Shown: positions 17,053 through 25,986, counted from the stretch's first letter. The stretch is DNA of 64,000 bases from Pseudomonadota bacterium (GCA_023386155.1 JAEWKH010000017.1:1-64000); one strand, 5' to 3'. Numbers and translations are program-made. Notes: generated from the letters alone by a model not told the origin.

Positions 17053-17466
17053 CTAATAGATTTCCCAGAGTCCCGGCGTCGCCAGTTCGAGAAGGTGACC
17101 GTCGGGATCGCGGAAATAGACGCTGGTCCCGCCCCGGGACCAGGTCGTCCTGCTCTCGACCGCAATGCCGCGCTCCTGCAGCCGCGTCTCCCAGGCGCCC
17201 AGCTCACCCGCCGAAACGGCGAAGCCGATATGCAGCGGTCCCTGCCCGTCATGGGGCGGGATGGTTCCACCGGGGGTGGGCATCGGCTCGTTCGAGCCTC
17301 CGCGCAGGAACAGGAGCAGGACGCTTTTCCCACCCACGTCGAAGGCGCACATGCGCTGGTTGCCAAACACCAGCCTCAGGCCGAGGTCGCTCTCGTAGAA
17401 GGTCCGGGCGCGGGCCAGGTCGTCGACATAGAGCGCGGTTTCGAGAATGGCGTTCAACTGTGGCAT
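17053..17466 (-). CDS. VOC (glyoxalase/bleomycin-resistance) superfamily protein
   Basis: 137 aa. AGGT lies 6 nt upstream of the ATG. It has two beta-alpha-beta-beta-beta modules: LETALYVDDLARARTFYESD at residues about 8-27, and GPLHIGFAVSAGELGAWE, then YFRDPDGHLLELATPG near the end. Likely metal ligands are His in PLHIGFAV and Glu in LLELATPG. Substrate is unknown; members include lyases, dioxygenases and resistance proteins. Confidence 0.88.
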   Translation of the reverse strand: MPQLNAILETALYVDDLARARTFYESDLGLRLVFGNQRMCAFDVGGKSVLLLFLRGGSNEPMPTPGGTIPPHDGQGPLHIGFAVSAGELGAWETRLQERGIAVESRTTWSRGGTSVYFRDPDGHLLELATPGLWEIY

Positions 17467-17626
17467 CTCTGACCTCGCTGGCTGCCTGTGCCTAGATTTT
17501 GTCCTCTGTCGCCTCCTCCCTGTCCAGAGACCCTTGCAATCCGGGCATATCAGGGCGGCGAAAAATTGGGCAACGATGCTGACCTTTTAGTCTTGAAACA
17601 GATGGCCCTTCCCCTTACTTCTTGCA

Positions 17627-17717
17627 GTGCAACACGGCGATTGGCGTCGCAGCGTTGCTGCCCTTCTTGGGCGTTTCCTCCCTAAACTTCGGGCCGTTGG
17701 CAACAACGGCCTTTTTT
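17627..17717 (+). ncRNA. Candidate Hfq-type small RNA with anti-Shine-Dalgarno loop
   Basis: No protein gene explains this stretch, but it has small-RNA architecture. A possible promoter is TTGAAA (17593-17598) and TTACTT (17615-17620). A first stem-loop is closed by GCAAC (17629-17633) and GTTGC (17654-17658). A second is GCCC-TTCTT-GGGC (17660-17672). A single-stranded GTTTCCTCCCTAAAC complementary to ribosome-binding sites follows, and then an intrinsic terminator. CCUCCC-type motifs are known from alphaproteobacterial trans-acting sRNAs (the alpha-r14 and AbcR types). Assignment to a family is not possible by eye. Confidence 0.5.
17692..17717 (+). terminator. Intrinsic terminator
   Basis: GGCCGTTG (17692-17699), loop GCAA, CAACGGCC (17704-17711), then six T. 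It is a textbook Rho-independent terminator with no protein gene on the plus strand just before it, which is the main reason for proposing a small RNA here. Confidence 0.85.
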
Positions 17718-17810
17718 CTTGCCCGCTCTCGGAGGATCCCGAGGGGCCTCGGAACCGGAACTTGGCGTATCCCCCGCGGTTTTCCCCTCAGCGGAGCCCG
17801 GGAGAGCACG

Positions 17811-18191
17811 ATGTCCACCCGTTCAGACAATCGCAATCAGGCCGACATTCCTCCGACGCACACGGTCAAGCCGATGGATGCGCCGCCCCTGACCGAAGGC
17901 TCGACCACGGCGCAGCTCAAGGGCGACATCGACAGCGGCCGCACGGGCGACAAGAACGCGGTCTTCGATCCTGCCCTCTCTCCGCTCGGCACCGATGACG
18001 AGGCGGCCGGCACCCCGCCGACATCGGAACAGATCGATCGGGCGCGCCACCAGGAATCGTCAGCGCGCTGGAAGGACGGGGCCGAAAAGGACAGCTACGC
18101 CCATCAGGATTCCCGCAAGGCCCTCTACGCCTTCGTCGGCTTCATCGGCTTGGTGCTCGTCCTGTTCGTGGGCGCATTCTCGATCTTCTGA
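17811..18191 (+). CDS. Small C-tail-anchored membrane protein
   Basis: 126 aa. ATG at 17811 with GGAG upstream at about 6 nt; longer readings run through the terminator and are rejected. Residues 1-100 are polar and disordered (DIPPTHTVKPMDAPPLTE, KNAVFDPALSPLGTDDEA). Residues about 104-124 form one transmembrane helix (LYAFVGFIGLVLVLFVGAF). It is likely anchored in the inner membrane with a cytosolic domain. No family is recognised. Confidence 0.7.
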   Translation: MSTRSDNRNQADIPPTHTVKPMDAPPLTEGSTTAQLKGDIDSGRTGDKNAVFDPALSPLGTDDEAAGTPPTSEQIDRARHQESSARWKDGAEKDSYAHQDSRKALYAFVGFIGLVLVLFVGAFSIF

Positions 18192-18197
18192 TCCGGA

Positions 18198-19256
18198 TCA
18201 GAGCGGCGCGACGCTCTCCCGAATCACCAGCTCGGTCCCCAGTCGGATCCGCTTGGATGACGGCCGGCCCTGGAGGAGATCGATCAGGGCCGAGGCTGCG
18301 GCCTGTCCCAGCTCCCGCCGCGGCTGGCGGATCGTGGTCAGCGGCGGCTCGGCCACGGCGGCGAACTCGATATCGTCGAACCCGGCCACCGAGATGTCCT
18401 CGGGAACGCGCAGCCCGGCGGAAAAGAAGGTGCGCATCAGGCTGATGGCCATTTCATCGCTGGTGCAGAACACGGCTGTCGGACGGCTGGATCGCGCCAC
18501 GAGGTCCTGCCCTGCCCGAATGCCCGATTCGATCGTGTAATCCCCTGGAATGACGAGGACCGGATCGAACGGCAGGCCGGCGGCCTCCAGCCCGTCCTTG
18601 TATCCCTGAAAGCGGTCGCGCTCGAGGATGTTGCTCGCGGGACCGCTCACATAGGCAATGCGGCGATGGCCGAGGGAAGCCAAATGCTGCGTCATGCGGC
18701 AGGCCGCGGCGCGGTTGTCGATCTCGATCTGCGGAATATCGGCTCCGGGGATCGCTTCGCAGGCTGCCACGAGCGGGATCGTGATCCGGGCCGGCTTCCC
18801 CTCTCCCTCGCGGCTCTGCCCGAACAGGTGTCCGTTCAGGAGGATCGCCCCGTCCACCCGGCCTGCCGCCGTGAAGGCCGCGAAATGCGCCTCCTTCTCG
18901 GGCGAGCCGTCGAGATCGCTGATGATCATGCCATAGCCGGCCTCGAAGAGGGTTTCCTCGATGCCGCGCAGGATCTTGGAGAAGAAGGTGTTGGCAAGGT
19001 CCGGCAGAACGACCAGCACCATGAAGGTTTTCTGGGAGCGGAGCGTGCGCGCGGCGGGGTTGGGCACGTAGCCGGTCTTGGCGATGGCTTCCAGCACGCG
19101 GGCCCGGGCCTCGGGCGAGACCCGCTCCGGTGTGGCGAGAGCCCGGCTGACCGTTGCGGTCGATACATCGGCGAGCTTGGCGACGTCCTGGATCCGCGCC
19201 ACGCGGACCAAAAGGCCTTCCTGCCCCGGCTCGTCCTTTTGCCCCAGATCGTCCAT
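18198..19256 (-). CDS. LacI-family transcriptional repressor of sugar operon
   Basis: 352 aa. AGGGGGA lies 5 nt upstream of the ATG. The helix-turn-helix and hinge are typical: RIQDVAKLADVSTATVSRAL (about 20-39) and YVPNPAARTLRSQKT (about 61-75). A periplasmic-binding-protein-like effector domain follows (VLVVLPDLANTFFSKILRGI through CTSDEMAISLMRTF). It is divergent from the ABC sugar operon. A perfect palindrome of the LacI-family type lies in the shared intergenic region at 19313-19328. It probably represses the operon and possibly itself, with the transported sugar or a derivative as inducer; the sugar is unknown. Confidence 0.92.
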   Translation of the reverse strand: MDDLGQKDEPGQEGLLVRVARIQDVAKLADVSTATVSRALATPERVSPEARARVLEAIAKTGYVPNPAARTLRSQKTFMVLVVLPDLANTFFSKILRGIEETLFEAGYGMIISDLDGSPEKEAHFAAFTAAGRVDGAILLNGHLFGQSREGEGKPARITIPLVAACEAIPGADIPQIEIDNRAAACRMTQHLASLGHRRIAYVSGPASNILERDRFQGYKDGLEAAGLPFDPVLVIPGDYTIESGIRAGQDLVARSSRPTAVFCTSDEMAISLMRTFFSAGLRVPEDISVAGFDDIEFAAVAEPPLTTIRQPRRELGQAAASALIDLLQGRPSSKRIRLGTELVIRESVAPL

Positions 19257-19281
19257 GGGCGTCCCCCTACCATGGTTCTGT

Positions 19282-19328
19282 TTGACAGAAGCCGGCGTTT
19301 CGGTAAAGTTTCATGTAATCGATTACAT
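19282..19328 (+). promoter_or_regulatory. Promoter with overlapping LacI-type operator
   Basis: Possible -35 TTGACA (19282-19287), 16-bp spacer and -10 TAAAGT (19304-19309), followed at once by the perfect 16-bp palindrome ATGTAATCGATTACAT (19313-19328). The central CG is typical of LacI-family operators. Its position at the start of transcription fits simple repression of the ABC operon by the divergently encoded regulator. Confidence 0.75.
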
Positions 19329-19509
19329 AGGGCGGTTGTCACGCCCTTCGATAGCACTAGATCGCTCAATGTCCCGACAGAGGACAGACCGATAAGCCAG
19401 GAGGAAACGAATGCCAGCCCACGCTTCGTCCAGCTGATTCCCCACGCACAGACCTCGACGACCGTCTTCCCTGGTGGGAGCGGGCGATGCCGCTCATCCG
19501 GAGCCGTTC

Positions 19510-21030
19510 ATGGAATCCGTTCTTCGCGCAGAGAACATTTCGAAATCCTTCGGGCCCATCGAGGTCCTGAGCGGCATCTCCCTGGATCTGAAGCCCGGCG
19601 AGGTTCATGCGGTCATCGGCGAGAACGGTGCCGGCAAGTCAACCCTGATGCGCATTCTCTCGGGCCACATCGCGCCGACGAAGGGCAGCCTGCACCTGAA
19701 CGGCCAGCCGATCACCTTTTCCGGCCCCGTGGATGCGGAGAGCCACGGCATCGTCCTGGTCCACCAGGAAATCCTCCTCGCGCCCGACCTGACGGTGGCG
19801 CAGAATCTTTTTCTCGGCCGCGAGATCCGGCGCTTCGGCCTTGTCGACGACAGGGCCATGCGCGACCGGACGCGCGCCATCCTGCGCGAGCTCGGCACGG
19901 GCATCGATCCCGACCGGGAGGTCAGCCGCCTGTCCATCGCGGACCGGCAGCTCGTTCAGATCGCCCGCGCCCTTCTGGTGCCTCACACGGTGGTGGCCTT
20001 CGACGAGCCGACCGCGGTGCTCACGCCGATCGAGGCGGAGAGCCTGTTCGAGATCATCCGCAAGCTGCGCTCGCAAGGCGTCGCGGTCCTCTACATCTCG
20101 CATCGCCTGAACGAGGTGAAAGCGATTGCCGACCGCGTCACCGTGCTGCGCGACGGACGGCACATCGCAACGCGCGATATCGAAGGGCTGGAACCGCTGG
20201 AGATGGCGCGCCTCATGGTCGGCCGCGACATGTCCAAGCTCTACCCGGAGAAGCCTGCCACCGCCTCCGACCAGCTCCTTATGAGCGTCCGCGGCATGGC
20301 CGTGCCGGGCTATGTGGAGAGCGCCTCCTTCACATTGCACCGGGGCGAGATTCTCGGCTTCGGCGGCCTCATCGGGGCGGGCCGCACCGAATTGTTCGAA
20401 GCGCTCGTGGGCCTTCGCCCCGGTCACGGCACGATCACCCTCGACGGCCGGCAGGTTCATTTCCGCGACGCCCGCGAGGCCATGGCGGCAGGCATCGTCT
20501 ACCTCTCCGAAGACCGGAAGGGCAAAGGCCTGCTGCTGCAGCAGAACCTCCGGGTCAACCTGACCCTGGCGGCCCTGGAGAAATTCAGCCGCGGATCCTT
20601 CATCGACGGCGGCGGCGAGGAAGAGGCGCTCGACAAGGCGATCAAGGATTTCGACATCCGCACCCGCCGCCGCGATCTTCTCGCCGGACAGCTTTCCGGC
20701 GGCAATCAGCAGAAGCTGCTGCTCGCCAAGATGATGCTGGCGGAACCGCGCATCGTCATCATCGACGAGCCGACGCGCGGCGTCGACATCGGCACCAAGG
20801 AGCAGATCTACCGCTTCATTGCCTCGCTCGCCGCCGAGGGCCGCGCCGTCGTCGTCATCTCGTCCGAGATGCAGGAACTGATCGGCCTGTGCCACCGCGT
20901 CGTCGTCATGCGCAACGGACGCGTCGCAGGCGAGGTCGCGCAGGCCGATCTGTCGGAAGATTCCATCGTTTATCTCGCCACCGGCGTCCATGAGGAAAGG
21001 GCGGCGGAAATCGCCGCAGGCCACGCATGA
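19510..21030 (+). CDS. Sugar ABC transporter ATP-binding protein (RbsA/MglA type)
   Basis: 506 aa from ATG 19510, which has GGAG about 6 nt upstream; a GTG at 19474 would add 12 residues. It has two fused ABC modules. The first has Walker A GENGAGKST, signature region LSIADRQLVQIARALL and Walker B VVAFDEPTAVL. The second has the usual degenerate Walker A GLIGAGRTELFEAL, signature LSGGNQQKLLLAKMM and Walker B IVIIDEPTRGVD. It energises import of a monosaccharide-like substrate and overlaps the permease gene by 4 nt. Confidence 0.94.
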   Translation: MESVLRAENISKSFGPIEVLSGISLDLKPGEVHAVIGENGAGKSTLMRILSGHIAPTKGSLHLNGQPITFSGPVDAESHGIVLVHQEILLAPDLTVAQNLFLGREIRRFGLVDDRAMRDRTRAILRELGTGIDPDREVSRLSIADRQLVQIARALLVPHTVVAFDEPTAVLTPIEAESLFEIIRKLRSQGVAVLYISHRLNEVKAIADRVTVLRDGRHIATRDIEGLEPLEMARLMVGRDMSKLYPEKPATASDQLLMSVRGMAVPGYVESASFTLHRGEILGFGGLIGAGRTELFEALVGLRPGHGTITLDGRQVHFRDAREAMAAGIVYLSEDRKGKGLLLQQNLRVNLTLAALEKFSRGSFIDGGGEEEALDKAIKDFDIRTRRRDLLAGQLSGGNQQKLLLAKMMLAEPRIVIIDEPTRGVDIGTKEQIYRFIASLAAEGRAVVVISSEMQELIGLCHRVVVMRNGRVAGEVAQADLSEDSIVYLATGVHEERAAEIAAGHA

Positions 21031-22025
21031 CCGAAACCGTGCTTCGTTCGAGCGCTGAAAAGCGCCGGTTCAACATCGACATGCGGGCCCTCTCTCCGTT
21101 CATCGCGCTGGTCGCGCTCATCATCGCGGGCACGCTGATCAACCCGGATTTCCTGACCGCGTCGAACCTGCTCAACGTGGTGACGCGCTCGGCCTTCATC
21201 GCCATCATCGCTGTCGGCGCGACCTTCGTGATCGCCGGTGGGGGGCTCGACCTCTCGGTCGGTTCCATGGCGGCGCTGACGGCCGGGGTCATGATCCTGA
21301 CCTTGAACAACCTCGGCGGCGGGGATGTGGGCACGCTCGCGCTCGGCATGCTCGCCGCCATTGCGCTGAGCGCGACCTGCGGACTGGCGAACGGTCTCAT
21401 CGTCACCTTCGGGCGCATCGAGCCCTTCATCGTGACGCTGGGCACCATGGGCATCTTCCGCTCGCTCGTCGTGTGGCTCGCGGCCGGCGGCACCATCACC
21501 ATGCGCAATTTCGAGCTGCGCGAACTCTACCGGCCGGTCTACTTCGACAGCATTCTCGGCATTCCGATTCCGATCATCGCATTCCTCGTGGTGGCCGCCA
21601 TCGGTGCGCTGATCCTCTACCGCACATCCTTCGGCCGGCATGTGGTCGCGCTCGGCTCCAACGAGGACGTCGCCCGCTATTCGGGCGTGCCGATCTGGCG
21701 CGTGCGCACGCTCACCTATGTCATCCAGGGCATCTGCGTCGGCATCGCCGTGCTGATCTATGTGCCGCGCCTTGGCTCGGCCACGCCGACCACGGGCCTT
21801 TTGTGGGAATTGCAGGCCATCACGGCCGTCGTCATCGGCGGCACGGCGCTCAAGGGCGGCGTCGGCCGTATCTGGGGAACGGTGATCGGCGCCGTGATTC
21901 TCGAACTCGTCGCCAACATCATGGTGCTGTCGAACTTCGTCTCCGAGTTTCTCGTGGGCGCGGTGCAAGGCGCCATCATCATTATCGCCATGCTCGTGCA
22001 GCGGTCAGTCCACCGCGGGCGATGA
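21027..22025 (+). CDS. Sugar ABC transporter permease (RbsC type)
   Basis: 332 aa inner-membrane permease of the BPD_transp_2 family with about 8-10 hydrophobic helices. Family features: FIAIIAVGATFVIAGGGLDL, then SVGSMAALTAG; GLANGLIVTFGRIEPFIVTL, then GTM; ALGSNEDVARYSGVPIWRVR; and AVVIGGTALKGGVGRIWGTV. The start overlaps the ATPase stop (ATGA). It works with the ATPase upstream and the binding protein downstream. Confidence 0.94.
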   Translation: MTETVLRSSAEKRRFNIDMRALSPFIALVALIIAGTLINPDFLTASNLLNVVTRSAFIAIIAVGATFVIAGGGLDLSVGSMAALTAGVMILTLNNLGGGDVGTLALGMLAAIALSATCGLANGLIVTFGRIEPFIVTLGTMGIFRSLVVWLAAGGTITMRNFELRELYRPVYFDSILGIPIPIIAFLVVAAIGALILYRTSFGRHVVALGSNEDVARYSGVPIWRVRTLTYVIQGICVGIAVLIYVPRLGSATPTTGLLWELQAITAVVIGGTALKGGVGRIWGTVIGAVILELVANIMVLSNFVSEFLVGAVQGAIIIIAMLVQRSVHRGR

Positions 22026-22089
22026 AACCGGCGCGGGCCTGCCGGGATAGGGACAAAGGCCCCAAACCAGCTCTCCAGGGAGGAATGAA

Positions 22090-23040
22090 ATGAAAGCAAC
22101 GGCACTGAAAATCGCACTGGCGGCGGGCCTCACGGCCGGCGTCGCCTTCGGCGCGATGGCGCAGCAGAAGAATGTGACGATCGGCGTCTCGATTCCGGCC
22201 GCGACCCACGGCTGGACCGGCGGCGTCGTCTATCATGCGCAGGAGACGGCCAAGCAGCTCGAGAAGGGTTATCCGGGCCTCAAGGTCATCGTGAAGACCT
22301 CGCCTGACGGCGCCTCTCAGGCGAACGCCCTCGACGACCTGACCTCGCAGAAGATCGACGCCCTCGTGGTCCTGCCCTTCAACTCGGATGAGCTCACGAA
22401 TCCCGTCCGGGAGGTCAAGAAGCGCGGCACCTTCGTGACGGTCGTCGACCGCGGCCTCAAGGATCCGTCGATCCAGGACATCTACGTCGCCGGCAACAAC
22501 CCGGAGTTCGGCCGCGTCGCCGGCAAGTACTTCGTGGACAACCTGAAGCAGGGCAACGTGGTCGTCTTCCGCGGCATTCCGACCGTGATCGACGAGGAAC
22601 GCGTGACGAACTTCGAGAAGGCTCTCGAGGGCTCGGGCGTGAAGGTGATCGACAAGCAATATGCCAACTGGAACCGGGACGACGCCTTCAAGGTGATGCA
22701 GGACTTCCTGTCCAAGCACCCGAAGATCGACGCGGTCTGGGCCTCGGACGACGACATGGCGCTCGGCGTCATGGAGGCGATCCGCCAGGCCAAGCGCGAG
22801 GACATCAAGTTCGTCCTCGGCGGCGCCGGCATGAAGGACATGATCAAGAAGGTGATGGACGGCGACAAGATGATCCCGGCCGACGTGTCCTACCCGCCGT
22901 CGATGATCTCCACCGCCATGGGGGTTACCGCGGCGCATTTCTACACCAATGCCCCCATGCGCGGCACCTACGTGCTCAATGCCCAGCTGATCACGAAGGA
23001 CAATGCCAAGGAACACTACTTCCCCGACTCGCCGTTCTAG
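22090..23040 (+). CDS. Sugar ABC transporter periplasmic binding protein (RbsB type)
   Basis: 316 aa with a signal peptide (KATALKIALAAGLTAGVAFG, cleaved about AMA-Q). Peripla_BP_4 fold: VTIGVSIPAATHGWTGGVVY, DDLTSQKIDALVVLPFNSDE, VVDRGLKDPSIQDIYVAGNN, AVWASDDDMALGVMEAI. GGGAGG lies 6 nt before the ATG. The ligand is probably a sugar or polyol; the isomerase and dehydrogenase downstream point to a carbohydrate that is oxidised after uptake. Confidence 0.93.
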   Translation: MKATALKIALAAGLTAGVAFGAMAQQKNVTIGVSIPAATHGWTGGVVYHAQETAKQLEKGYPGLKVIVKTSPDGASQANALDDLTSQKIDALVVLPFNSDELTNPVREVKKRGTFVTVVDRGLKDPSIQDIYVAGNNPEFGRVAGKYFVDNLKQGNVVVFRGIPTVIDEERVTNFEKALEGSGVKVIDKQYANWNRDDAFKVMQDFLSKHPKIDAVWASDDDMALGVMEAIRQAKREDIKFVLGGAGMKDMIKKVMDGDKMIPADVSYPPSMISTAMGVTAAHFYTNAPMRGTYVLNAQLITKDNAKEHYFPDSPF

Positions 23041-23163
23041 TCGAACGACGTGGCTCCCGTCTCTCTCACCTGGGAGGGACGGGGCAACGGCAAGCTGCTC
23101 GACCTTCGGCGGCTTCCCCTTGCCGATCACTGCCTTCACTCACGCCACCTCGGGAGTTCATCC

Positions 23164-24225
23164 ATGAAGACCATGAAGGGTCCTGGCCTTTTCCTTGCGC
23201 AGTTCGCAGGCGACGAGGCTCCGTTCAACTCGCTCGACGCGATCTGCCGTTGGGCCGCCTCCCTCGGCTACAAGGGCGTGCAGATTCCCACCTGGGACCC
23301 GCGCCTCTTCGACCTCAAGAAGGCTGCGGAATCGGACGCCTATGCCGACGAGATCGCCGGCATCGTGCGCTCGCACGGCATGGAGATCACGGAGCTCTCC
23401 ACGCACCTGCAGGGCCAGCTCGTCGCGGTTCATCCGGCCTATGACGAGGCCTTCGACGGGTTTGCGGCGCCCGAGGTGCGCAACAATCCGAAGGCCAGGC
23501 AGGAATGGGCCGTCAACCAGATGCTCATGGCGGCGAAAGCCTCGAAGCGCCTGGGCCTGAATGCCAGCGTCACCTTCTCGGGCGCCCTGGCCTGGCCCTT
23601 CATGTATCCCTGGCCGCAGCGTCCCGCCGGTCTCGTCGAGACGGCCTTCGAGGAGCTGGGCCGCCGCTGGAAGCCGATCCTCGACGCCTATGAGGATGCA
23701 GGCTGCGATGTCTGCTACGAGATCCATCCGGGCGAGGACATTCACGACGGCGCCACCTTCGAGCGCTTCGTGGATGCGGTCGGCGAGCATCGGCGCGCCT
23801 GCATCAATTACGACCCGAGCCATTTCCTGCTGCAGCAGCTCGACTACGTGGCCTTCATCGATCTCTATCACGAGCGCATCAAGGCCTTCCACGCCAAGGA
23901 CGCGGAATTCAACCCGTCCGGACGCATCGGCGTCTATGGCGGCTACGAGAGCTGGATCAACCGCGCCGGCCGCTTCCGCTCGCTCGGCGACGGGCAGGTG
24001 GATTTCAACGCCATCTTCTCCAAGCTCGCGCAGTACGACTACGATTCCTGGGCCGTGCTGGAATGGGAATGCGCGCTGAAGCATCCGGAGGACGGGGCGC
24101 GGGAAGGTGCCGAGTTCATCAAGGCGCATATCATCCGCGTCACGGAAAAGGCCTTCGACGATTTCGCCGCCGGCGGAACGGACGAGGCCGCCAACCGCCG
24201 GATGCTCGGCATCGATGCAGCCTGA
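23164..24225 (+). CDS. Sugar phosphate isomerase/epimerase-like TIM-barrel protein
   Basis: 353 aa from ATG 23164 (GGGAG upstream). AP-endonuclease-2-like TIM barrel with probable metal ligands in CYEIHPGEDIHDGATFE, YDPSHFLLQ, KAFHAKDAEF and VLEWECALKHPEDG. Proteins of this type commonly pair with Gfo/Idh/MocA dehydrogenases in inositol or rare-sugar operons, which is the arrangement here. The reaction is probably an isomerisation, epimerisation or keto-sugar dehydration; the exact substrate is unknown. Confidence 0.85.
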   Translation: MKTMKGPGLFLAQFAGDEAPFNSLDAICRWAASLGYKGVQIPTWDPRLFDLKKAAESDAYADEIAGIVRSHGMEITELSTHLQGQLVAVHPAYDEAFDGFAAPEVRNNPKARQEWAVNQMLMAAKASKRLGLNASVTFSGALAWPFMYPWPQRPAGLVETAFEELGRRWKPILDAYEDAGCDVCYEIHPGEDIHDGATFERFVDAVGEHRRACINYDPSHFLLQQLDYVAFIDLYHERIKAFHAKDAEFNPSGRIGVYGGYESWINRAGRFRSLGDGQVDFNAIFSKLAQYDYDSWAVLEWECALKHPEDGAREGAEFIKAHIIRVTEKAFDDFAAGGTDEAANRRMLGIDAA

Positions 24226-24244
24226 ACGTGAAGGGGGCAAACAC

Positions 24245-25420
24245 ATGACGATTGCAGGATCTCCTGACCAGAAGCTGAACCGCCGCCTCCGCCTCGGCAT
24301 GGTCGGCGGCGGGCGCGGCGCCTTCATCGGCGCCGTGCACCGCATCGCCGCCCGCCTCGACGACCGCTGGGAGCTGGTGGCGGGCGCCCTCTCGTCCGAT
24401 CCGGAGCGGGCCAGGGCCTCCGGCCAGGACCTGCTCCTCAAGCCCGACCGCATCTATGGCGACTTCGATGAGATGGCCCGCCGCGAGCGGCGGCTGAAGG
24501 ACGGCATCGACGCCGTCGCCATCGTGACGCCGAATCACGCCCACGCGGTAGCGGCCCGCGCCTTCCTGAAGGCCGGCATCCATGTGATCTGCGACAAGCC
24601 GCTGACGACGACGCGGCGCGAGGCGGACCAGCTCGCCAAGCTCGCGCGCGAATCCGGCCTCATCTTCGCGGTCACGCACAATTACACGGGCTATCCGCTC
24701 GTGCGGCAGGCGCGTGCCATGGTGCAGGCGGGCGAGCTCGGCGCCATCCGGGTCGTGCAGGTGGAATACGCGCAGGACTGGCTTGCCACCCGCATGGAGG
24801 AAACGGGCAGCAAGCAGGCGGAATGGCGCACGGATCCCGCCCGCTCGGGCCCCGCGGGCGCCGTCGGGGATATCGGCACCCATGCCTTCAACCTCGCCGA
24901 GTTCATCGTCGGCGACGAGGTCGCGTCCCTGTCGGCGGAGCTGCACACCTTCGTGGAAGGTCGCAGGCTCGACGACAATGCGCATATGATGCTGCGCTTC
25001 GCATCCGGCGCCAAGGGCATGCTCTGGTGCAGCCAAGTGGCGGCCGGGCTCGAGAACGGCCTTAGCATCCGGATCTACGGCGAGAAGGCGGGCCTCGAAT
25101 GGCATCAGGAGAACCCGAACTACCTCACCTACTCGCCCCTCGGCGAGCCGCCGCGCACCATCCGCCGCAACGGCTATGGCGCCGACGAGGTCTCGCGCGC
25201 GGCCTCGCGCATCCCGGGCGGCCATCCGGAAGGCTATCTCGAGGGCTTCGCCCAGCTCTACACGGATGTGGCCGAGCAGATCACGGCGCGGATCGAGAAG
25301 CGCGAGCCCAACCCTCTCTCGCTCCAGGTGCCGACCGTCGAGCACGGCGTGCGCGGCGTGCGCTTCATCGAGGCCGCGGTCCGTTCGTCGCAACGCAAGG
25401 CGGCCTGGGTCGATCTCTGA
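24245..25420 (+). CDS. Gfo/Idh/MocA-family oxidoreductase
   Basis: 391 aa from ATG 24245, with AAGGGGG about 8 nt upstream. N-terminal Rossmann fold with LGMVGGGRGAFIGAVHR (about 18-34), then AIVTPNHAHAVAARAFL and VICDKPLTTTRREAD, where Lys of DKPL is the family catalytic Lys. The substrate domain contains GAVGDIGTHAFNLAEFIVGD with the conserved DIGTH. It probably oxidises the imported sugar with NAD(P). It is the last gene of the LacI-controlled operon. Confidence 0.92.
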   Translation: MTIAGSPDQKLNRRLRLGMVGGGRGAFIGAVHRIAARLDDRWELVAGALSSDPERARASGQDLLLKPDRIYGDFDEMARRERRLKDGIDAVAIVTPNHAHAVAARAFLKAGIHVICDKPLTTTRREADQLAKLARESGLIFAVTHNYTGYPLVRQARAMVQAGELGAIRVVQVEYAQDWLATRMEETGSKQAEWRTDPARSGPAGAVGDIGTHAFNLAEFIVGDEVASLSAELHTFVEGRRLDDNAHMMLRFASGAKGMLWCSQVAAGLENGLSIRIYGEKAGLEWHQENPNYLTYSPLGEPPRTIRRNGYGADEVSRAASRIPGGHPEGYLEGFAQLYTDVAEQITARIEKREPNPLSLQVPTVEHGVRGVRFIEAAVRSSQRKAAWVDL

Positions 25421-25548
25421 CCCATGGCATGGGGAACCGGGCAGCTGGAGTGCCCGGCAGACCGGTCCCCGTTCGCCTCTCTTGAAATCGCCTGCACAAT
25501 CATGACGTATAGGCTGATCAGCCCAAACGCGGATTTGACGATTTCAAG

Positions 25549-25959
25549 ATGGCAGCCACGCATCACCACCATGGCCTCGAGGACCTGAACGACACCCAGA
25601 AGCGGGTCCACCGGATTCTGTGCTCCGCCCAGAATCCGCTCTCGGCCTACGAGGTGCTCGACAAGATGCGCGCCAAGGGGGCGGTGACGCCGCCGACCGT
25701 GTACCGCTCGCTGGACAAGCTGATCGAGAAGGGCCTCGCCCATCGCCTCGAGAGCCTCAACGCCTATGTGGCCTGCAAGCATCCCCACCACGAGCACGAC
25801 ATGGCGGCCTTCGCCATCTGCGAAAGCTGCGGCCTCGTGAAGGAGTTCACGGATCCGCATATCAGCGAGCGCCTGTCCCATTGGGGCGACGACCATGCCT
25901 TCTGCACCAAGAAGGTGACCGTGGAGATTCGCGGCGTCTGCGAATCCTGCGCGAAGTAA
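25549..25959 (+). CDS. zur: Fur-family zinc regulator, probable Zur
   Basis: 136 aa. Winged helix at about 13-85 (LNDTQKRVHRILCSAQNPLS, then PPTVYRSLDKLIEKGLAHRL). The dimer and metal domain has a His-rich loop KHPHHEHDMAAFAICESCG, a second CESC near the C-terminus and HISERLSHWGDDHAFC. The sequence ESLNAYVACKHP matches rhizobial Zur proteins better than Fur, Mur or Irr (recalled family knowledge). It would repress zinc-uptake genes when zinc is plentiful. No znuABC is adjacent. It is followed by a second Fur-like gene. Confidence 0.8.
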   Translation: MAATHHHHGLEDLNDTQKRVHRILCSAQNPLSAYEVLDKMRAKGAVTPPTVYRSLDKLIEKGLAHRLESLNAYVACKHPHHEHDMAAFAICESCGLVKEFTDPHISERLSHWGDDHAFCTKKVTVEIRGVCESCAK

Positions 25960-25986
25960 GTTCGCGCTCCTGAATTCAGCTTTTTG

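Noticed and set aside
17472..17720. 6S RNA, SRP RNA or tmRNA
   Set aside because: None of their conserved cores (for example the GGAAG region of SRP RNA or a tRNA-like tmRNA end) is present; a trans-acting sRNA fits better.
19639..21024. 461-aa reverse-strand frame
   Set aside because: It is antisense to the sugar ABC ATPase, which has all the expected motifs.
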